Assembly (NCBI RefSeq): GCF_032854445.1
Contig: NC_088296.1
Coordinates: 9,522,706 to 9,586,705 of the forward strand
Reading direction: 5' to 3'
Length of the DNA stretch: 64,000 nt
Source of the DNA: Liolophura sinensis
Lineage: Eukaryota > Mollusca > Polyplacophora > Chitonida > Chitonidae
The notes under the pieces are model-generated. The model worked only from the letters and a program-made list of their open reading frames with translations. It did no database searches and was not told the origin of the DNA. Below are positions 12,471 to 25,476 of the stretch, one piece after another; position 1 is the first letter of the stretch, and every line of letters begins with the position of its first letter. The position numbers and the translations under genes were made by a program.

Positions 12471-12755
12471 GTTTGAATCGTTTTCGCCTTTATCCTATTA
12501 GACCATGTTGCTCTATATTAGATTTACGCACAAAGGTTTAATACCAAAATACCTGGGTGAACTGGGTATGACCCAACTCTGTGTCCAGTTTAATCATATC
12601 CTGATTTACATCTAGTGATGAAGATTTTAAAAAAAACCTGATACCAGTTGAGTAAGATTTCGTAATTTCCTCTTCACGCTTGTAAATGTTTCACATGTAT
12701 CTTATTAAACTTTACCGCTTTATTTCTGATTCACTTCACTGACGACTCCATAAAT

Positions 12756-12822
<67 letters not shown>

Positions 12823-12909
12823 TTTGATTGGTGTTTTACGCAGTACTCAAGAATATTTCACTTATACGACAGCGGCCTGCATTATGGAGGGAGGAAACCG
12901 GGCAGAGCT
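12756..12909 (-). mobile_element. SINE-A 3' fragment with expanded (TTTA)n tail
   Basis: About 68 bases of TTTA repeats, then body to GGGCAGAGC. Confidence 0.88.
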
Positions 12910-13057
12910 TTGTGTCGGTTTCACATTATTGTATTCATTCTCAGCTAACTTTATTCCTTGTTCACATCTAAAGAAGATCTGTGTGGGTAAGACATTATTG
13001 TAAGCATCTGCGAAGCCTAGTCCCTTTGCATTGTTTTGACATGAGTAATTCTATACC

Positions 13058-13261
13058 AGAGACGTCTAATAAATTGCAATTAACATCACTGCATATCTAT
13101 TTTTACCTAATTCTGTTAACGTCATAGTGCTAGGGTTGTGTAATTTGCTACTTTTTAAGCACTGATATAAACAGTTAGAATAAAACCCTAACTGGAGTAA
13201 ATTGACAAGAGACCGCATTTCACCGGTTACGCGTGACCATTGTCACACTGTCCTCGCTGCT
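13058..13261 (+). mobile_element. Repeat D, parent of the 81-bp array
   Basis: GACGTCTAATAAATTGCAAT at the left, AGAATAAAACCCTAACTGG in the middle, and CTCTGGTTTTACTCTCTATG leading into the array. Confidence 0.88.
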
Positions 13262-13940
13262 CTGGTTTTACTCTCTATGTTGTAGTCGTATTTCACCGGT
13301 TACGTGTGACCATATGCCAGCTATCACACTGTTGTTGCTGCTCTGGTTTTACTCTCTATGTTGTAGTCGTATTTCATCGGTTACGTGTGACCATATGCCA
13401 GCTATCACACTGTTGTTACTGGTCTGGTTTTACTCTCTATGTTGTAGTCGTATTTCACCGGTTACGTGTGACCATATGCCAGCTATCACACTGTTGTTGC
13501 TGCTCTGGTTTTACTCTCTATGTTGTAGTCGTATTTCACCGGTTACGTGTGACCATATGCCAGCTATCACACTGTTGTTGTTGCTCTGGTTTTACTCTCT
13601 ATGTTGTAGTCGTATTTCACCGGTTACGTGTGACCATATGCCAGCTATCACACTGTTGTTGCTGCTCTGGTTTTACTCTCTATGTTATAGTCGTATTTCA
13701 CCGGTTACGTGTGACCATATGCCAGCTATCACACTGTCCTCGCTGCTCTGGTTTTACTCTATATGTTGTAGTCGTATTTCATCGGTTACGTGTGACCATA
13801 TGCCAGCTATCACACTGTCGTTGTTGCTCTGGTTTTACTCTCTATGTTGTAGTCGTATTTCACCGGTTACGTGTGACCATATGCCAGCTATCACACTGTC
13901 GTTGCTGCTCTGGTTTTACTCTCTATGCTGTGCGTCTTAA
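13262..13940. repeat. 81-bp minisatellite derived from the 3' end of repeat D, about 8.5 copies
   Basis: Units run from GTATTTCACCGGTTACGTG through CTGGTTTTACTCTCTATG at 81-base spacing (for example 13287, 13368, 13449). The unit is the terminal part of the repeat D copy at 13058-13260. Because 81 is divisible by three, two frames stay open for 235-303 codons; this is arithmetic rather than coding. Confidence 0.93.
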
Positions 13941-13983
13941 ATTATACTACTCCTTCCTTTTTAACTATATTATTTCTTATACT

Positions 13984-14134
13984 TATTTCTTTATTTATTT
14001 GATTGGTGGTTTAAGCCGTGCTCAAGAATATTTATCTTATACAACGGCGGCCAGCTTTATAATGAGAGGAAACCGGGCACAGCCTGGAGGGAAACCCATG
14101 ACCAACCGCAGGTTGCTGCAAGACCTTTCCACGT
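13984..14134 (-). mobile_element. SINE-A 3' half
   Basis: TTGATTGGTGGTTTAAGCCG to TTTCCACGTACGG, reverse orientation, directly right of the 81-bp array. Confidence 0.85.
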
Positions 14135-14350
14135 ACGGCTCATATCAATAAGAAAAAAACTAGACAAAATAAAATCAACCATGAACATAGTGAGCTTAGT
14201 ACCCGATCTCTTCTTATCTATCAGAATAAAATTTGCTATAATCTCTGATTCACATCCACATCTGACAGTTTCATACCCGACAATCTGGACCAATTAAGTA
14301 TGACCTAGCCTCATCCTCTTTAACTCACGTGAGTTTAGGTTTCTGAGTTA

Positions 14351-14472
14351 AAGGACTTGAGTCATACTCAGTTGGTTACAACTAATGATAAAGAAATCTA
14401 AACCAACTGAGAAGGACTTGAGTCATACTCAGTTGGTTACAACTAATGATAAAGAAATCTAAACCAACTGAG
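14351..14472. repeat. 61-bp tandem duplication, each copy with an 11-bp inverted repeat
   Basis: Two identical 61-base units beginning AAGGACTTGAGTCATACTC. Each contains CTCAGTTGGTT and, 25-30 bases on, its reverse complement AACCAACTGAG, able to form a hairpin. Confidence 0.9.
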
Positions 14473-14596
14473 TAAGGTCCGGCCATACCCCATTAAAAAA
14501 AAACACCATTTTTGTATCTCTTTCAGGTTTATCCTGTTAAACTTTGTGAGAATCTTTCGGAGTCACTTCTAACAATTTCATTCACAGTAACATAGC

Positions 14597-14779
14597 GTAC
14601 CAGCGCAGCACAATGACACACGAACAGCTCGCGCTGGCATCCCCTACGATTGTTCTGGAGAGTTGTAACTTTTCCTTGGGGCCTGTCCGGTTTCCTCCCA
14701 GTGTAATGCTCGCCACCATGATTTAAGTGAAATATTCTTGAGTACATCGTAAAATTCCAATCAAATAAATAAACAAATA
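14597..14779 (+). mobile_element. SINE-A, diverged, short
   Basis: AGCGCAGCACAATGACAC, then body and AAATAAATAAACAAAT tail; much of the central domain is altered. Confidence 0.75.
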
Positions 14780-16376
14780 ATTCAAGAACTCACAACCTGT
14801 GGGTTCTAACCTAGTTTTAGACAGGGAATTTATAGATTCTTTTGCTCTCTCTTTTTTATGGAGCCTTGGTCTATTAAGCGGTAGAGAACGCTTATATGGC
14901 TGTTTACGGAGTCTAGCGACCTTGGCAGTGCATTCACCATTCTCTCATATGGATATGTGTGAGTGATTTGTGAAAAAGTTCGTCAGAAACTTGCCAATGG
15001 TCAGTGGTTTACCTTGAGTATCCCGGTCTCCAGCACCGATAGAAACTGACCGCCTTTGCATAAGCGCAAAATTATTTGAGCGTGAATTTAAACAAGAGAA
15101 ATCAAATAACTAACTGAAAAAATTAAATACAATAGATATACATAAAAAATACTTACCATGGAATCGTTTGTTTAACACTTCAGTTACAGGTTTTCTTAAA
15201 AGGGTTAGTCACTGGAAAACAAAACACACAAGACCGCTTTTCTGCGCACCAATGCAGCGACGTCCACGACGTCAACAGCCAGGAACACGGATTATACTGT
15301 TAGCCGCCGACACACAAACGTCTTACATTTCAAAATTTGAAAACGAAATCTTTATGCTGCAAAGCAGCAAAAAGTTTCAAGTTTATGTTTCAGCGTTCAG
15401 GTATGTGTAAAGATTTTCCCACACTTCTCAAGACTGAAATCTGTAATTGCACCAGATGCGCAAGTCTTTGGTGAGAAACCCGGAAAGCAGTAGATTTTTC
15501 TATGCTTACGTCGCAGTACTTAAAAGCAACGCCCGCGTTGCGCACTGCTGTTTCTCGTGTGAAAAACATACGTGTCCTCCTAATGTATTTATCCAAAAAT
15601 GATGGGTTAACTATTTAAATATTCGCATAATTTTAATTTCAAATACATGTCTTTTGTGAAAAATGACTTTTTGGTCAAAAAGATATGTTAAACGTTATTA
15701 CTCAGTACAAAGGCTGTCTCCGAGCAATGGGGTACAGATACTGAATGTCTATTCATGGCATTTGTAAAAGAACGCTATAGTGGTAATGAAATCCGCCGTG
15801 TTCATATATCAGGAACGCCTGTTACAGAGCAAATTCAAATGATTGGAAAGTATTTACTAATACAGCCATAAATAACAATGCAATTTTGACATTTCTTTTT
15901 GTAAAAAACGCAAGGTGCGTAGCTTTTGTCAGCATGTTTTATTTGTTTACAGCCAGATTTCTCTGGAATGTCTCGCCCGTAACAGAAAGACTCGCACTTC
16001 ATTGCAGCCTTGTTAATAAATTCTAATCGTATTTTTAGCATTGTATGTTGTTTGTATCATTTTTACATACCTAGTGATGGAGATGTCAGTTGATTTGCTC
16101 GTTCCATTGCACTAAGCACGTCTACACCAGTAAAACATTGTCCGTAAAATATATTTTTTCAAAAGCTCGGTCACATTAAAATTTAATACGTTTTATTTTT
16201 CAAAGCAGCACTGTCCGGCGAAAATATAGCAGTCAATCACTAAACGCTCTGGAGTCCAGGCTATTGATTTTTATACTTCATTTTTTTACAAATGTTTTTG
16301 TCAAGGTAATTTGAAGTACATCTGGCCCATTGTATAACACAGGAAGATACTCATCTTCTCTACTCACATCCGACCG
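14780..16376. other. Gene-free stretch
   Basis: Unique AT-rich sequence with a faint SINE-A-like relic at about 14940-15055. ORFs on both strands (15168-15410, 15390-15596, 15835-16041) show no domain or splice context. Confidence 0.5.
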
Positions 16377-16712
16377 GCCCCCGATGGCTCATATAGTAGA
16401 GCGCCGGCTTCGGGGACGGTAGATCCAGGGTCAACCATGGGTCATTCCTTAGTCGGGTCACACCTGACCTTAAAGAGAGAAGGTTCATCATTAAGGGGAT
16501 AGTGCTTAATGGTTGACCCGTATCAGTACATTGGCTAAGGTGGGGAGATTTATTTGCCGGCGATAAGTCGTCTCAGTGAAGAAGCACTAGATAAAAGAGC
16601 CTTGGAAATCCGTCCTGCAACAAGGAGGTACACTACATGCATTCTGAGGGTTCCTTCGTTGTTGTATGACTGAAAAATTGTTAAGTATGACGTAAACCCT
16701 AAGCACTCACAC
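16377..16712 (+). mobile_element. SINE-B, full length
   Basis: tRNA-like head GGCCCCCGATGGCTCATATA with box B GGTAGATCCAGGGTCAACC, body with CGTCCTGCAACAAGGAGG, and 3' end ATTGTTAAGTATGACGTAAA followed by CACTCACAC. A SINE-A remnant abuts it at 16775-16850. Confidence 0.85.
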
Positions 16713-16865
16713 TACTTACATTCGTTCTAATCTAAATGCCATGGTCATCGCTGCATGGCACATGCGCTTATTGGCTTCCTCTCACCGTAATACAGCCTAC
16801 GTCGTATGAGAAGAATTGGCATAAAACACTAATAAATAAATAAAGCCACAATGAAGCTGGGACTG

Positions 16866-17089
16866 CTTCGGTAGCTTAATGGATAGCTAGAGGATCCGCC
16901 TTGAAGTCGGGAGACTCGAGATCAAACCCTGGTCGGGTATACTAAACACATTAAAAATGGTAAGAAAACAGGACTGATTGGCCCAGTGTCAGTATAATTT
17001 GACTGAGTAGGGTGTCTTCGGCAGTACTTTGGAGGTATGGACTCGTTAAGTACGACGTTAAACCCCAAGCATTCATTCATTCATTTATA
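16866..17089 (+). mobile_element. SINE-C with tRNA-like head
   Basis: CTTCGGTAGCTTAATGGATA head, box B GAGATCAAACCCTGGTC, then GCCCAGTGTCAGTATAATTT and AAACCCCAAGCATTCATTCA. Shortened between the middle and the tail. Confidence 0.85.
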
Positions 17090-17133
17090 ATGAAACCGAA
17101 GAAGAAACTGCGAGATCTGGATAAGAGTGTGTG

Positions 17134-17327
17134 AGTGAGTGAGTGCTTAGGGTTTAACGTCGTACTTGACAATTTGTCAGTCATATGACGACGAAGGAGT
17201 CCTTAGAGTGCATGTACGTGTAGTGTGCCTCCTTGTTGCAGGACGAATGTGGCCAGCATTGTGGTGGGATGAAACCGGGCAGAGACTGTGGAAAATCCAC
17301 CATCCGCAGGCTGCTGACAGATCTTTC
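17134..17327 (-). mobile_element. SINE-B/SINE-A junction fragment
   Basis: A SINE-B 3' end (17134-17247, to TTGTTGCAGGACGA) changes abruptly into SINE-A body (17249-17325, GTGGCCAGCATTGTGGTGGG to CTGACAGATCTTTCG), which meets the next SINE-B copy directly. Confidence 0.78.
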
Positions 17328-17690
17328 GAGTGAGTGAGTGCTTGGGGTTTAACGTCTTACATAACAATTTTTCAGTCATATGACGACGAAGGAATCCTTA
17401 GAGTACATGTAATGTGCCTCCTTGTTGCAGGACGGATTTCTACCCCTCTTTCATCTAGTGCTGCTTCAATAAGATGACTTACCGAAGAGAAGTAAGCTGC
17501 CCCGCCCGAACCATTATACTGATACAGGTCAACCAGTCGTTGCACGACCCCCTTAATGGTGAACGCCAAGCAAAGAAGTTACAACTTCCTCTTTTTTAAG
17601 GCCTCAGGCGTGACCCAACCTAGGATTCACCCTGGATTTACCGATCCCGACGCGGACGCTCTACCAACTGTGCTGTCGGGGCTTTTATCT
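17328..17690 (-). mobile_element. SINE-B, full length
   Basis: Reverse orientation: GAGTGAGTGAGTGCTTGGGG through CGGACGCTCTACCAACTGTG. The complementary head gives box A and box B. It ends 80 bases before the 48-bp array. Confidence 0.9.
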
Positions 17691-17771
17691 GGATAAGATA
17701 ACGTGACCTCTTTGTTCAGAAGTCACATATTCGCACTGACCCTGACCCAGGAACGTCCCTCTGGTCTCTCC

Positions 17772-20700
17772 CTCACAATTATCACAACACATAACAGACA
17801 TACAAACATCATCTGCTGGGTCACAATTTTTACAACACATAACAGATATACAAACATCAACTTCCGGTTCACAATTTTCAACACATAACAGTCATACAAA
17901 CATCAACAGCTGTCTCACAATTTTCACAACACATAACAGACATACGAACATCAACAGCTAGGTCACAATTTTCACACCACATAACAGACATACAAACAAA
18001 AACTGCTGGGTTACAATTTTCACAACACATAACAGACATGCAAACATCAACTGCTGGCTCACAATTTCCACAACACATAACAGATATACAAACATCAACA
18101 GCTGTCTCACAATTTTCACAACACATAAAAGACATTCAAACATCATCTGCTGGCTCACACATTTCAACACATAACAGACATACAAAAATCAACTGCTGAG
18201 TCACAATTTTCACAACACATAACAGACATGCAATAAACCAACTTCTGGGTCACAATTTTCAACACACAACAGACATACAAACGTCATCTGCTGGGTCACA
18301 ATTTCCACAACACATAACAGACATACAAACATCATCTGCTGGGTCACAATTTTCACAACACATAACAGACATGCAATAAACCAACTTCTGGGTCACAATT
18401 TTCAACACACAACAGACATGCAAACATCATCTGCTGGGTCACAATTTCCACAACACATAACAGACATACAAACATCATCTGCTGGGTCACAATTTCCACA
18501 ACACATAACAGACATACAAACATCATCTGCTGGGTCACAATTTCCACAACACATAACAGACATACAAACATCAACTGCTGGGTCACAATTTCCACCACAC
18601 ATAACAGACATACAAACATCATCTGCTGGGTCACAATTTCCACAACACATAACAGACATACTAACATCATCTGCTGTGTCACAATTTCCACAACACATAA
18701 CAGACATACAAACATCATCTGCTGGCTCACAATTTCCACCACACATAACAGACATACAAACATCATCTACTGGGTCACAATTTTCACAACACATAACAGA
18801 CATACAAACATCATCTGCTGGGTCACAATTTCCACAACACATAACAGACATACAAACATCATCTGCTGTGTCACAATTTTCAACACATAACAGACATTTA
18901 AACATCATCTGCTGTGTCACAATTTCCACAACACATAACAGACATACAAACATCATCTGCTGTGTCACAATTTTCACAACACATAACAGACATACAAACA
19001 TCATCTGCTGTGTCACAATTTCCACAACACATAACAGACATACGAACATCAACTGCTGGGTCACAATTTCCACAACACATAACAGACATACAACATCATC
19101 TGCTGGGTCACAATTTCCACAACACATAACAGACATACAAACATCATCTGCTGTGTCACAATTTCCACAACACATAACAGACATACAAACATCATCTGCT
19201 GTGTCACAATTTCCACAACACATAACAGACATACAAACATCATCTGCTGTGTCACAATTTCAACAACACATAACAGACATACAAACATCAACTGCTGGCT
19301 CACAATTTTCACAACACATAACAGACATACAAACATCATCTGCTGTGTCACAATTTCCACAACACATAACAGACATACGAACATCAACTGCTGGGTCACA
19401 ATTTCCACAACACATAACAGACATACAAACATCATCTGCTGGGTCACAATTTCCACAACACATAACAGACATACAAACATCATCTGCTGTGTCACAATTT
19501 CCACAACACATAACAGACATACAAACATCATCTGCTGTGTCACAATTTCCATAACACATAACAGACATACGAACATCAACTGCTGGGTCACAATTTCCAC
19601 AACACATAACAGACATACAACATCATCTGCTGGGTCACAATTTCCACAACACATAACAGACATACAAACATTAACTGCTGTGTCACAATTTTCACACCAC
19701 ATAACAGACATACAAACATCATGTGCTGTGTCACAATTTCCACAACACATAACAGACATACAAACATCATCTGCTGGGTCACAATTTCCACAACACATAA
19801 CAGACATACAAACATCATCTGCTGGCTCACAATTTCCACAACACATAACAGACATACAAACATCATCTGCTGGGTCACAATTTCCACAACACATAAAAGA
19901 CATACAAACATCATCTGCTGGGTCACAATTTTCACAACACATAACAGACATACAAACATCAACTGCTGGGTCACAATTTTCACACCACATAACAGACATA
20001 CAAACATCAACAGCTGGGTTACAATTTTCACAACACATAACAGACATACAAACATCAACTGCTGGCTCACAATTTCCACAACACATAACAGACATACAAA
20101 CATCAACAGCTGGGTCACAATTTTCACACCACATAACAGACTTGCAAACATCAACAGCTGGGTCACAATTTCCACAACACATAACAGACATACAAACATC
20201 ATCTGCTGGGTCACAATTTCCACAACACATAACAGACATACAAACATCATCTGCTGGGTCACAATTTTCACAACACATAACAGACATACAAACATCACCT
20301 GCTGGGTCACAATTTTCACAACACATAACAGACATGCAAACATCATCTGCTGGGTCACATATTTCACACCACATAACAGACATACAAACATCAACTGCTG
20401 GGTCACAATTTTCACAACACATAACAGACATGCAATAAGCCAACTTCTGGGCCACAATTTTCAACACATAACAGACATACAAACATCATCTGCTGGGTCA
20501 CAATTTTCACAACACATAACAGACATACAAACATCAACAGCTGGGTCACAATTTTTACAACACATAACAGACATGCAATAAATCAACTTCTGGGTCACAA
20601 TTTTCAACACATAGCATACATACAAACATCTGCTGGGTCACAATTTCCACAACACATAACAGACATACAAACATCATCTGCTGGGTCACAATTTCCACAA

Positions 20701-21893
20701 CACATAACAGCCATGCAAACATCAACTGCTGGCTCACAATTTTCACAACACATAACAGACATACAAACATCATCTGCTGGGTCACAATTTCCACAACACA
20801 TAACAGACATACAAACATCATCTGCTGGGTCACAATTTTCACACCACATAACAGACATACAAACATCAAGTGCTGGCTCACAATTTCCACAACACATAAC
20901 AGACATACAACATCATCTGCTGTGTCACAATTTCCACAACACATAACAGACATACAAACATCATCTGCTGGGTCACAATTTTCACACCACATAACAGACA
21001 TACAAACATCAAGTGCTGGCTCACAATTTCCACAACACATAACAGACATACAACATCATCTGCTGTGTCACAATTTTCACACCACATAACAGACATACAA
21101 ACATCATCTGCTGTGTCACAATTTCCACAACACATAACAGACATACAATCATCAACTGCTGGCTCACAATTTTCACACCACATAACAGACATACAAACAT
21201 CATGTGCTGTGTCACAATTTCCACAACACATAACAGACATACAAACATCATCTGCTGGGTCACAATTTCCACAACACATAACAGACATACAAACATCATC
21301 TGCTGTGTCACAATTTCCACAACACATAACAGACATACAAACATCATCTGCTGGGTCACAATTTCCACACCACATAACAGACATACAAACATCATCTGCT
21401 GTGTCACAATTTCCACAACACATAACAGACATACAATCATCAACTGCTGGCTCACAATTTTCACACCACATAACAGACATACAAACATCATCTACTGTGT
21501 CACAATTTCCACAACACATAACAGACATACAACATCATCTGCTGGGTCACAATTTTCACAACACATAACAGACATGCAAACATCATCTGCTGGGTCACAA
21601 TTTTCACACCACATAACAGACATACAACATCATCTGCTGGCTCACAATTTCCACAACACATAACAGACATACAAACATCATCTGCTGTGTCACAATTTCC
21701 ACAACACATAACAGACATACAAACATCATCTGCTGGGTCACAATTTCCACCACACATAACAGACATACAAACATCAAATGCTGGGTCACAATTTCCACAA
21801 CACATAACAGACATACAAACATCAACAGCTGGGTCACAATTTTCACAACACATAACAGACATACAAACATCAAGTGCTGGGTCACTTTGCCCC
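17772..21893. repeat. 48-bp minisatellite, about 85 copies
   Basis: Unit: ACAATTTCCACAACACATAA, CAGACATACAAACATCATCT, GCTGGGTC. Substitutions cluster at fixed sites (TTTCCA/TTTTCA, ATCATC/ATCAAC, GGG/GGC/GTG). One unit type lacking a single A (CATACAACATC) recurs at about 19088, 19617, 20908, 21050, 21528 and 21625. The 48-base period leaves long ORFs in several frames on both strands. The array ends sharply at 21893. Confidence 0.96.
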
Positions 21894-22135
21894 TGAGCAA
21901 CACTATTACCACTGACTGCCATGAAACTTGTAATTCTTCTGAGGACTTGTGAAGTTGAAATTGCTGCTGTAAACTTACGTCTATTTCATCGCAGAGTCCG
22001 GTTTGTCAACCTTGTATTTAACTAGTAACGATACCACTTCTTTTTGATGGGTTTTTCTGGTTGTTTGGTAACTTACGACACAAAGTCAGATGATACATTA
22101 GGAATATTTGGCATTTAACTGCATACTAGTTCGAA

Positions 22136-22466
22136 CTCTTCTAGAGCGGTAGATTCACGGCCAATCCTGGGTCGAGTCACACCTAAGACTTTACAAGAGG
22201 AAATTGTAACTTCCTCGCTTAGCCTTCAGCATGAAGGGGATAGTGCATCGACTGGTTGACCTGTATCAGTATAATGGCTCCGGCGGGGCGGCTTACTTGC
22301 CTTCGGTAAGCCGTCTCAGCGAAGTAGCATTAGATAAAAGAGCGGTGGAAATCCGTCCTGCAACAAAGAGGCACATTACATGCACTCTAGGGATTCCTTC
22401 GTCGTCATATGACTGAAAAGTTGTTAAGTACGACGTTAACCCCAAGCACTCGCTCACTCACTCACT
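22136..22466 (+). mobile_element. SINE-B
   Basis: From AGAGCGGTAGATTCACGGCC to GACGTTAACCCCAAGCACTC and (CACT)n. It carries a chance ORF. Confidence 0.88.
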
Positions 22467-22506
22467 CTTCAGCCGTGATGTTTGTTTATGATGAAGTTCT
22501 TAATGC

Positions 22507-22662
22507 ACTGATATTTATTTAATTTGTGTTTTACGCAGCACCCAAGAATATATCACTTATACGATGGCGTCCAGCATTATTGTGGGAGCAAAGCAGGCAA
22601 AGCCCTGGAGAAACCCACGACCATCTGCAAGTTGCTGGCAGAGGCAGACCTTCCCAGGTACA
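22507..22662 (-). mobile_element. SINE-A 3' half
   Basis: GTGTTTTACGCAGCACCCAA through AGACCTTCCCAGG, reverse orientation. Confidence 0.82.
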
Positions 22663-24761
22663 CATACATATACATCCATCATGCATGTAACAGACAGCTG
22701 CCGACACCCTTGCTGGGCGAGCTTACACCTAAACCCTGCACAGTGTTTAACGATCCCTACATTTCATTGGTATCTTCCTACACTTTAATATCAAGTGAGG
22801 TATTTCTGCATTAAAGCTCTTGAGCGGTATTTCCTACAGTCAATTTTTCTGAAGATGGACAGAAAACTTTTCTTACGACATTTACAGAAAGGACAATTTA
22901 CAGCCACTTGAATATTTACACAAGCAAGCTGCAGTAAACCTACTGTATCAACCCATTTTTTTAGCAATTAAAGTGCTGTATAGGGAAAAACAGCTATCAG
23001 ACATACACCAACAATATGTAAAGTTACATCTAAAATCAGAGTACGTAATTCGACAGTGTGTCAGTAATGCAAATCGTGTCTCACAAGAAGGGAGTTGGGA
23101 GCTCATGTGGTGTGAGAAGCACGGTCTCAGCCGATAGAAGGCAGTAGTTTCCACTCTCCAGCGGTTGCAAATGTTAAAGTATATAGAGGGACGAGAGACT
23201 GTGACAGTATACATAGCATATACCAGAGCAGCGACGAAAGTGTGATGGTTGGCAAATACCGGAGTTTGCTCCAGTGCACATAGTGCGCCGAAATATAAAG
23301 CATAAAAAATATGACGTCAATATTCGGAGTTATATTCATGTTGGATTAAGCTTAATCTTGATAAATTCATGTATAGTTTTAACTAAGACGTCCCGGGTAT
23401 ACACCAGTATGTGTATAAATATATTTTATTCTAATATTTACTCAGTACTCCGACATATGAAGAATAAAAAAAGATCTGATGTCAACAATCAGAGTTACAA
23501 ATCATTTTGAAATGATAACTTCAGCCATGTTTTTCACTAAAGGATCCCATACATATACTAATATGGTGATCGACTTTCGGTGACTCCAGGCAAACCCTCT
23601 AACAATACGGGCCAGCAGGCTTTGTAGTGTTATTGTTGACTGCATAATGACAGGGTTAAGTAAGCAACGTTATGTCAATGGGGTCGCCTAGAGCACTTTT
23701 TATGTCTGAATCAGGGTTAGGTCCCGCATTCAGGGTGGAAAAAGTCATATAATAAACACACCATTGAATAACACACACCAAAGAAGCCCGACGTCAGCGA
23801 GTTATCAAAAGAAAGTTTTATGTTATTTCATACACGCCATTCACACGCAATGCCCTCTTTTGTCAGGGAGGTAGATTTTTCCCCCCGAACGACCGGTTAC
23901 CAGTAATTTTTACCTTTGGACGCTTGGCTACTTGGAGGTTGGACGTTCTATTATACAGGCTAATAACATATATAGGCATATAGGTTAGATCATACAACCA
24001 GGTCGAGTGTATTGAAAATATATACTTTGGATAGCAAAGGAAAAAATCTTCACGTGCAATATAAATAAAGTTTATGACACAGCCCAAAGAATAAACTAGA
24101 CCAAGCCTGGTTACATTCCAGGGGTTAACAGTCGGTTTCACCTAGTTATCCGTTGTGTGATGTTGACCACTTAACATAGCTGGACCCTAGTTTTCAGAAC
24201 ACCAACTTCTGTCCCAGGGAGCAAAACCTCAAACAACTTGTAACAGTACGGTATGATTTCTTTTCCTATTTTTTCTTTCATTTTACATGTATTACAATGT
24301 TTTAGTTAAATTACAAGTGGCAAGGTTCCCATGGCCGATTCTACAATATCATTTCTGACTTAGATCAAAATTTAAAAACCTTTTTAAAATGTTTAATGTA
24401 ACAATGCTTGTTGCAATGTACTAAAGTTGACATTTTGACCCATTTAATGTGAAATAACATATGTGGTCAAGTAGTCAAAATTCCCACACCCCAATAATAA
24501 AAATCATTTTTCAAATTTTAATTAATAAAAATTGACCTAGGGAATCAATCGCAGTATCGTAAAACTGCCTTCCACTTGAGTAAGACTTACATAAGGAAGC
24601 CTCAATCTGTTTTAAAGTTACTGTCATTATGGTAAGTCACAATTTTAGCCCAGTAAACTGTTTTTAATTTAAAACTAACTCTAACTTAGGACAACTTAAG
24701 ATTTTAGGACCAGTCTTACCTACTTACTAGATCACATATATAGTCTTAACCTCACAGTTGG
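22663..24761. other. Gene-free stretch
   Basis: Holds a repeat D fragment at 23195-23270. The rest is unique AT-rich sequence with no convincing exon. Confidence 0.5.
23195..23270 (-). mobile_element. Repeat D 3' fragment
   Basis: ACCAGAGCAGCGACGAAAGT and GTGATGGTTGGCAAATA only. Confidence 0.75.
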
Positions 24762-25082
24762 TTTTCTCGAAATCTTGAGACCTGAGGTCAAATCCCGGTC
24801 GGGTCATACCAAAAGATTTTTAAAATGGTACTTAATTGTTGCCGACTGAGCCCGTAGAGGTCAGAGCAAGGAACCTAGTTGGCCAGGTGTCGGTATAATG
24901 TGAGTGGGTGGGGTGCCATGTTGGCATGATACTTCAGTGGCGGCACCACTCTAAAGTTTGTCGCATGGATTCGCAACGCCCCAAGAAGACACAATATATG
25001 TACCGTACACACACCTGATGACTCCTCATATGACTGACGAAATTGTTAGGTTCGACGAAAAAGCCGAAGCATACATACATAC
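24762..25082 (+). mobile_element. SINE-C, full length
   Basis: Box B GAGGTCAAATCCCGGTCGGG, GTGTCGGTATAATGTGAGTG and tail GAAGCATACATACATACC. Confidence 0.87.
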
Positions 25083-25199
25083 CCAACTGTTCCAACTTTA
25101 TGACAAACCACTGTAATTTTCATATTAACACAAACTGTCGTGCCAAACGTGGGAAATTATCATTTAGGGCCAAACCTACACAAATTAATCCGTTAATTT

Positions 25200-25412
25200 T
25201 AAAAAAAAAGTCTGTTGCCTGAGTGATGCTTGAATGTATTTTGTTATTGTCACACAATATTCTTTCATATTCTAAATAATATAATGTCAGACTAAATAGA
25301 AACTTGTTGAATTAACAAAATATGTGTGTTATGATTAACAGAACAATCTGCTACAATAACAGAATACATGCTAACGTTTCCCATGCTCCATCTGTTAAAA
25401 TTAACAGATTAC
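25200..25412 (-). mobile_element. Element E, second copy, reverse
   Basis: AAGTCTGTTGCCTGAGTGAT here is the complement of the right end of the copy at 31.7 kb. The far end is CTGTTAAAATTAACAG. More diverged, with internal AATAACAGAATACATGC. Confidence 0.7.
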
Positions 25413-25476
25413 TGTTTAGTGTAAGAACATGATGAAGTGGCTAAATGCTTGCTAAGATTTAAACAGCTTTCTGATA

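Noticed and set aside
13233-14151. ORFs of 235 and 303 codons with a Cys-rich repeat
   Set aside because: Two overlapping frames of an 81-base tandem derived from a non-coding repeat.
18402-21528. Long ORFs (up to 473 codons) on both strands in the 48-bp array
   Set aside because: Period divisible by three, several frames open at once, single-base unit variants break the frames, and there is no splice or start context.
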